Origin: W0P28-013 sp051870755
GTDB taxonomy: Bacteria; Bacteroidota; Bacteroidia; Bacteroidales; Paludibacteraceae
Length of the DNA: 18,623 bases
NCBI GenBank assembly: GCA_051870755.1
Contig: JBJECE010000006.1
Coordinates: 1-18,623 of the forward strand
Direction of reading: 5' to 3'
Of this stretch, positions 14,124-18,623 are shown in pieces (the first letter of the stretch is position 1; each line of letters starts with the position of its first letter). A program made the position numbers and the translations under genes. Under the pieces are notes generated by a model. It was not told the origin of the DNA, did no database searches, and saw only the letters and a program-made list of their open reading frames with translations.

Positions 14124-15770
14124 ATGAATCGTAATCTCTTTTTTATGATTGGTCTGGCAGGCGCGTTGTGCCTGACCTCTTGTCGGCCGGACGACCCGAT
14201 AGTGGACGACATGAGTACTGTCGATGTGAATCCCGAATGGTATTATACGGGCGGTAAATTGGGTACTGCCTATCTGACTACGTCGAATGCGTTGGAACAA
14301 CCGACACCGGCTGTCGAAAATGCCGGATTGTATCAATCGTTCAAAAACGGCGAAGCGTTGTTCGAAAAACCGTTTATGAGTACGCACAGCGGCACGCGCC
14401 ATGGCTTGGGGCCGGTGTATGTGCGCGAATCGTGCATACATTGCCACCCCGGCTACGGACACGGTATGCGTGTGCCCGAAGGTAGTTTCAACACCAACGA
14501 CATCGGCAACGGCTGTTTGTTGGTGGTGTACAACAAAGCCACCGAAGGGTATGTTACGTGGTTGGCCGGCATGCCGCAAAGTCATGCGGTGGCACCGTTC
14601 AAAGCACCGCTCGACGAGAGCAAAATCATGGTTTCGTATCGCACCGCAGTCGATGGCTGGGGCAATCGTTTCGACGATGGCGAAACGTACGAATTGCAAT
14701 ATCCGGTGGTCGAAATGCCCCAAGAGGCGGTGTATGTGTACAATCAGGGCTACGACATTACCGACGATTATGGCGTGAAATTGGAAAGCACCATCGGCAT
14801 TTACGGCACGGGCTTGCTCGATGCCATTCCCGACGATTCGCTGAAAGCCGAATGGGCTAAACAGGAACGCGACGGCTATATGAAAAACGGACTGAACACA
14901 GCGTATTTCGCAGGTGGCGATTGGACTGCCAATCAGTATAAAAACACGGTTCAGGGCGATGGCACGCTTTATCCGCGCCGCTACACTTACGCCATGAGCC
15001 GCGGTCCGTTGCAGGATGCGGCCGGTGCCAACGCCATTTGGAACATCACCAATGTAACACGCAGCGACCGCCGTTATCATTATCTCGACCTGAACGGCAC
15101 GATTTACGCCACGTACTCCTCTCAAGATCCGGAAGTGCAGGCCGCCTTCGACGATTACATTGCCCAAATTTATCCCGACGAAAAACCGACGTGGTGGAGC
15201 GAAGACAATGTCGAACAAAATATCTACAATTATCTGACAGCCAAAGATTTACCTGTCGAGATGAGCGACGATGAGTACACCGACCTGATGGTGTGGCATC
15301 GCGGATTGGCGGTGCCTGCGGCTCGTAATGTGAATGATGCCGAAGTGCTGCGCGGGCGCGAATTGTTCAGCGAGATAGGCTGCGCCTACTGCCATCGTCC
15401 GAGTTGGACAACGGGCAGCGACGAAATTCGCGACCCTGCCAAATTCTTTGTTGGCAACGAATTGCCTCGCTATCCCTATCAAAAAATTTGGCCTTACACC
15501 GATATGGTGCAACACAAATTGCACATGGAAAACGATATTCGCACCGGTTGGTGCCGCACTACACCGTTGTGGGGACGCGGTTTGCACCAAAAGGTTACGG
15601 GTTCGTCCACGTCCGACCGCCTGCACGACTGCCGTGCGCGCAACGTCATCGAAGCCATTATGTGGCATGGCTATTCGCAGGAGAGCGATGCGTACGAAAT
15701 CATCGAACGATTCCGTAAATTGGAGAAGAAAGATCGTGATGCCATCTGCAAATTTATTGATGCTATTTAG
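14124..15770 (+). CDS. Di-heme oxidoreductase (DUF1111/DHOR, putative peroxidase) lipoprotein
   Basis: The 548-residue product has a lipobox LTSC (Cys20) and two heme c attachment motifs, CIHCH at 104-108 and CAYCH at 420-424. The C-terminal part matches the DHOR family: LHMENDIRTGWCRTTPLWGRGL, then RLHDCRARNVIEAIMWHG. The family usually has Gly where this protein has Cys503 (LHDGRA), and a second Cys is at 477. The role would be electron transfer or peroxide/metal oxidation on the periplasmic side of a membrane. Linkage to an imelysin gene resembles the pairing of an imelysin (EfeO) with a heme protein (EfeB) in the Efe ferrous-iron system, but the heme protein here is unrelated to EfeB. Terminator at 15777 ends the operon. 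Confidence 0.92.
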   Translation: MNRNLFFMIGLAGALCLTSCRPDDPIVDDMSTVDVNPEWYYTGGKLGTAYLTTSNALEQPTPAVENAGLYQSFKNGEALFEKPFMSTHSGTRHGLGPVYVRESCIHCHPGYGHGMRVPEGSFNTNDIGNGCLLVVYNKATEGYVTWLAGMPQSHAVAPFKAPLDESKIMVSYRTAVDGWGNRFDDGETYELQYPVVEMPQEAVYVYNQGYDITDDYGVKLESTIGIYGTGLLDAIPDDSLKAEWAKQERDGYMKNGLNTAYFAGGDWTANQYKNTVQGDGTLYPRRYTYAMSRGPLQDAAGANAIWNITNVTRSDRRYHYLDLNGTIYATYSSQDPEVQAAFDDYIAQIYPDEKPTWWSEDNVEQNIYNYLTAKDLPVEMSDDEYTDLMVWHRGLAVPAARNVNDAEVLRGRELFSEIGCAYCHRPSWTTGSDEIRDPAKFFVGNELPRYPYQKIWPYTDMVQHKLHMENDIRTGWCRTTPLWGRGLHQKVTGSSTSDRLHDCRARNVIEAIMWHGYSQESDAYEIIERFRKLEKKDRDAICKFIDAI

Positions 15771-15776
15771 CGGCAG

Positions 15777-15817
15777 CAGATTCCGTCTTGTCGTCCGACG
15801 GGCGGAATCTGTTTTTT
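15777..15817 (+). terminator. Terminator of the porin–imelysin–di-heme operon
   Basis: CAGATTCCG at 15777-15785 pairs perfectly with CGGAATCTG at 15803-15811, with extra pairing possible inside, followed by a T6 run at 15812-15817 and a second T-run. It begins 7 bases after the di-heme stop. Confidence 0.85.
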
Positions 15818-15839
15818 CGTTTTTTATCGACACAAACAG

Positions 15840-16127
15840 ATGAATTATAGCGGAATTATTGTCGGGTTGGCGTCGTTTCTGATTATCGGCGTCTTTCATC
15901 CGATAGTTGTCAAAGCCGAATATTACTGGTCGAAACGCTGTTGGTGGCTTTTTGCGGCGATGGGCGTGGCATTTTGCGCTTTGTCGCTCTTCGTGTCCGA
16001 CGATGTGCTTTCGACGCTGTCGGGCGTCGTGGCGTTTTCGTCGTTTTGGTCGATCAAGGAGTTGTTCGAGCAAGAACAACGCGTCAAAAAAGGTTGGTTT
16101 CCGAAAAATCCGAAACGCAAATGTTGA
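15840..16127 (+). CDS. DUF4491 family small membrane protein
   Basis: The 95-residue product MNYSGIIVGLASFLIIGVFH has three likely membrane helices (about 5-22, 34-51, 56-72) and ends in a charged tail (FEQEQRVKKGWFPKNPKRK). HPIVVKAEYYWSKRCWW and SFWSIKELFEQEQRVKKGWFP are typical of DUF4491, a Bacteroidetes/Firmicutes family of unknown function. It overlaps the start of the CcsBA gene by 7 bases, so the two are translationally coupled. No separate promoter is obvious in the 22 bases after the terminator T-runs; partial read-through from the upstream operon is possible. Function unknown; a role in cytochrome c biogenesis is suggested only by coupling. Confidence 0.85.
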   Translation: MNYSGIIVGLASFLIIGVFHPIVVKAEYYWSKRCWWLFAAMGVAFCALSLFVSDDVLSTLSGVVAFSSFWSIKELFEQEQRVKKGWFPKNPKRKC

Positions 16128-18301
16128 AAAAAATCACGTTTTCGCTGTGTGGAGCCATTTTGCTGGTGCTGGTGGCTGCCACCATTGTCGAACAATGCTA
16201 CGGCACGGCGGTCGCCGTCCACTATTTTTATACGTCGCCTGTTACGCTGCTGCTTTGGGCGGCAACCGTCTGTTGTGCAGTCGCTTACCTGTTTCAACGT
16301 CATCTGCAGAAACAACTCGTTACGCTGTTGTTGCATCTGTCGTTTGTCGTCATTTTGACCGGCGCATTGACTACGCACCTGTTCGGTCGGCACGGCACGC
16401 TGCATTTGCGCCTCGGGACGAGTGCCACCGCATTTACCGTCAAAGATGAGGGCGCGCAGCAGTTCCCGTTCGCGGTCGCATTGGACGATTTCCGACTGAC
16501 GTATTACGCCGGCACGCAGTCGCCCATGGATTTTGTGAGCCGTTTGCAAATTGTCGATGGCGGCGATACGCTGTGTGGCATCGTGTCGATGAACAACGTG
16601 TTTACCTATCGGCATTATCGCTTTTATCAATCGACCTACGATTCGGACAAACAAGGGGCAACTTTTGCCGTGAGCCACGACCCCTACGGCATTGCCATCA
16701 CTTACGGCGGCTACGCCATGCTGTTGGTGTGCCTGTTGTTGTTTTTCGCCCAAAAACAGACGCATTTCCGCCAACTGCTGAAACGCGTTGCTGGTCTTGT
16801 GGCGTTGGCGCTGCTTCCCGCGCTGACGGTCGATGCCTCGCCACGCACGTTGCAACCGGCCTTGGCTGCCAAGTTGGGCGATTTGTATGTCTATTACAAC
16901 GAGCGCGTTTGCCCGTTGCAGACCTTGGCCAACGATTTTTGCGTGAAAATATACGGCAAAAACTCTTATCGCGATTTTACGGCCGAACAAGTGCTGGCGG
17001 GCTGGATTTTCTACTACGATGAATGGAAAACGGAGCCGATGATCAAAATCAAAGGCGACAATGTGCGTTGCCGGCTCGGCATCGACGGCCGATACGCCTG
17101 CCTCAACGACTTTGTGGGCGAACACGGTTACAAACTCGCCGACGACATACGGCTTTCGACCGATAAAAACATACGTGCCGCCGACGAAAAATTCAATCTG
17201 ATAGCGATGGTTTGCACCGGCAGTTTAATCAAAATCTATCCGGTGCCCGACACGACAACGCAATCGGTGGTGTGGTATTCGTGGACGGACAATTTGCCCG
17301 CCGATATGCCGCTCGCCAATTGGCAAATGATAAAAGGCAGCATGTCGTACGTCGCACAACACATTGCACACGGCAAAAACCGTGCAGCAGCCGACGGTAT
17401 CGACAAAATACGCGACTATCAGCAACGTGCTGCGACGACCGTCAATCTGCCTTCGGATATGCGTTTTGCGGCCGAACAGTGCTACAATCGCCTGCATTTG
17501 ACCAAGCCGCTTGCCATTTTCTGTATGCTGGCGGGTTTGTTGTTGTTTGTGTGGCTGTGTTACTCGTTTTGCCGGCACCGACCGTGGCCGCGTTGGCTGC
17601 GCTGTGTGTCGTTGGGCGTAGTGCTGACGGTGTTTGCGGTACTGACGGCGCTCATCGTGTTGCGCAGCGTCGTGAGCGGTCATCTGCCGCTGTCGAACGG
17701 CTTCGAAACGATGCAGTTTCTGGCATGGACAGGCTTGTTGCTGACCTTGTTGCTCTGTCGTCGGTTTGTGCTTGCCTTGCCATTCGGTCTGTTGCTGTGC
17801 GCCATGTCGCTGATGGTGTCGTTGATGGGCGAAAGCAATCCGCAGGTTACCAATCTGATGCCGGTACTCTCGTCGCCGTTGTTGAGCGTGCATGTGATGA
17901 TTATCATGTGTGCGTATGCGCTGCTGGCGTTTATGATGCTGAACGGCATCACGGCACTCATTTTGTACGCATTCGGCAAAAATGCGGAGGCGCAAATTAC
18001 GCGTTTGTATCTTGTCAGTCGTTTGTTGCTGTATCCGGCCATTTTTTGTTTGACTATCGGCATTTTTGTCGGTGCCGTGTGGGCGAATGTGTCGTGGGGG
18101 CGCTATTGGGGCTGGGATCCCAAGGAGGTCTGGGCATTGATTACGATGTTGGTCTATGCGGCTGCACTGCACACCGATTCGCTGCCGTGGTTTCGCCGAC
18201 CGTTATTTTTTCATCTCTTTGCCATTATCGCCTTTCTCTGTGTGTTGTTCACCTATTTTGGCGTCAATTTCGTGCTTGGCGGCCTCCACGGCTACGCATA
18301 A
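16121..18301 (+). CDS. ResB–CcsA fusion (CcsBA), System II cytochrome c biogenesis
   Basis: The 726-residue fusion carries heme across the inner membrane and attaches it to CxxCH proteins. Residues 1-212 are the ResB half: helices about 5-26, 40-58, 64-86 and 192-210, with a histidine in LLLHLSF (72) and a periplasmic beta part. Residues about 240-450 are a periplasmic region containing DLYVYYNERVCPLQTLANDF and paired Cys residues. Residues about 462-726 are the CcsA half with roughly eight helices; the heme-handling WWD motif is WGRYWGWDPKEVW at 659-671, and flanking histidines include H591 (LLSVHV), H684, H698 and H723 (GLHGYA). The ATG at 16121 is preferred over the in-frame 15941, which lies inside the DUF4491 gene. 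Its natural clients would include the di-heme protein just upstream. Confidence 0.95.
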   Translation: MLKKITFSLCGAILLVLVAATIVEQCYGTAVAVHYFYTSPVTLLLWAATVCCAVAYLFQRHLQKQLVTLLLHLSFVVILTGALTTHLFGRHGTLHLRLGTSATAFTVKDEGAQQFPFAVALDDFRLTYYAGTQSPMDFVSRLQIVDGGDTLCGIVSMNNVFTYRHYRFYQSTYDSDKQGATFAVSHDPYGIAITYGGYAMLLVCLLLFFAQKQTHFRQLLKRVAGLVALALLPALTVDASPRTLQPALAAKLGDLYVYYNERVCPLQTLANDFCVKIYGKNSYRDFTAEQVLAGWIFYYDEWKTEPMIKIKGDNVRCRLGIDGRYACLNDFVGEHGYKLADDIRLSTDKNIRAADEKFNLIAMVCTGSLIKIYPVPDTTTQSVVWYSWTDNLPADMPLANWQMIKGSMSYVAQHIAHGKNRAAADGIDKIRDYQQRAATTVNLPSDMRFAAEQCYNRLHLTKPLAIFCMLAGLLLFVWLCYSFCRHRPWPRWLRCVSLGVVLTVFAVLTALIVLRSVVSGHLPLSNGFETMQFLAWTGLLLTLLLCRRFVLALPFGLLLCAMSLMVSLMGESNPQVTNLMPVLSSPLLSVHVMIIMCAYALLAFMMLNGITALILYAFGKNAEAQITRLYLVSRLLLYPAIFCLTIGIFVGAVWANVSWGRYWGWDPKEVWALITMLVYAAALHTDSLPWFRRPLFFHLFAIIAFLCVLFTYFGVNFVLGGLHGYA

Positions 18302-18334
18302 CCGACCATTTGCCCGATAGTCAGGAAAATGCAC

Positions 18335-18371
18335 TTATTTATTTACTTACTTTACTTACTTACTTACTTAC
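18335..18371 (+). repeat. TTAC/TTAT tetranucleotide tandem repeat
   Basis: Two TTAT units, two TTAC units, one extra T, then five TTAC units form a 37-base microsatellite just after ccsBA. It is in intergenic sequence and could vary by slipped-strand replication. Confidence 0.9.
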
Positions 18372-18390
18372 TCCAACAAGTCTCTTCAAC

Positions 18391-18488
18391 CATTTTTCAT
18401 TTTTCACTTTTCACTTTGCACTTTTCACTTTGCACTTTGCACTTACCACTTTGCACTTACCACTTTGCACTTACCACTTTGCACTATA
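18391..18488 (+). repeat. Heptanucleotide tandem repeat, 14 units of CA(C/T)TTNN type
   Basis: The stretch divides exactly into 14 heptads: CATTTTT twice, then CACTTTT or CACTTTG alternating, then CACTTAC alternating with CACTTTG, ending in CACTATA. The periodicity is uninterrupted over 98 bases. It is intergenic; there is no spacer/repeat structure of a CRISPR. Confidence 0.95.
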
Positions 18489-18623
18489 TAATATGGTGTA
18501 ATTATTTTGTTGTGCTTGTTAGGATTTTTGGTGTTTTGCGTAGTGCTTTTTTTGTATTTGTGTGTTTGTTGTCGTTTTTTTTGCCGTTGTTGCGTTGTTT
18601 TTTTTGTTGTTAGAGTTCATAAA
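18489..18623. other. T/G-rich intergenic sequence at the right edge
   Basis: This low-complexity stretch has long T runs and no convincing gene on either strand. The minus strand is A/C-rich and has a 33-codon ORF of Lys/Asn/Thr composition (18519-18620) that looks compositional. The next gene, if any, is outside the window. Confidence 0.5.

Noticed and set aside
12906..15218. 770-codon minus-strand ORF as a gene
   Set aside because: The opposite strand encodes an imelysin (GFHSVE, lipobox) and a di-heme protein (two CxxCH motifs); the antisense product has no recognisable domain and looks compositional.
15941..16120. N-terminal extension of CcsBA to the ATG at 15941
   Set aside because: It lies out of frame within the DUF4491 gene, and the hydrophobic N-terminus of the ResB half begins at 16121.
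18391..18488. CRISPR array
   Set aside because: The 7-bp units are contiguous with no unique spacers, and there are no cas genes nearby.
17212..18501. 429-codon plus-strand ORF overlapping ccsBA
   Set aside because: It is out of frame with the strongly supported WWD-motif protein and runs into the tandem repeats.
18519..18620. 33-codon minus-strand ORF rich in Lys, Asn and Thr
   Set aside because: It follows directly from A/C-rich low-complexity DNA; no start context, promoter or homologue is apparent.

Overview
The window reads as a Bacteroidales (Bacteroidota) chromosome segment. The evidence is the order nusB–yajC–ybbR–coaE–mtgA, families largely confined to that phylum (DUF4494, DUF4491, the long NusB, a ResB–CcsA fusion), A-rich start contexts without clear Shine-Dalgarno sequences, and several promoters of the Bacteroidetes type (TTTG or TTG near -33, TAnnTTTG near -7). 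Genus cannot be fixed from the sequence alone.

Region 1 (1-2893) is AT-richer than the rest. It holds the tail of a probable cupin-type protein, an exported flavodoxin-like protein with a C-terminal sorting-type tail, a 59-residue TatA, TatC and an AraC-type regulator. The first four genes are spaced like one transcript. Region 2 (2963-3690) is one SnoaL-like lipoprotein gene bracketed by two nearly identical 41-bp hairpin repeats. Region 3 (3708-5668, minus strand) is a three-gene operon: lipoprotein of unknown function, DUF4494 protein, YggS/PLPBP.

Region 4 (5809-10213, plus) is housekeeping: rsmE, then nusB from its own promoter, yajC, a YbbR-domain protein, coaE and mtgA, tightly packed and ending in a bulged hairpin. 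Region 5 (10346-11203) is a BmrR-like MerR regulator whose promoter carries a dyad centred exactly in the spacer, followed by a strong terminator.

Region 6 (11464-15770) is an operon for an outer-membrane porin with a glutamate-rich segment, an imelysin-family (M75) lipoprotein and a di-heme oxidoreductase lipoprotein with two CxxCH motifs. It has a good promoter, an inverted repeat touching the -33 element, and a terminator. This looks like an iron- or metal-linked periplasmic/surface system. Region 7 (15840-18301) is a DUF4491 membrane protein overlapping a 726-residue ResB–CcsA fusion, the machinery that attaches heme to CxxCH proteins such as the di-heme protein just upstream. The last 322 bases have no convincing gene but contain two kinds of tandem repeat.

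The most system-like parts are the porin–imelysin–di-heme operon next to its probable maturation factor, and the flavodoxin–TatAC cluster. Both are built from known families; whether the combinations are new cannot be judged without genome comparison.
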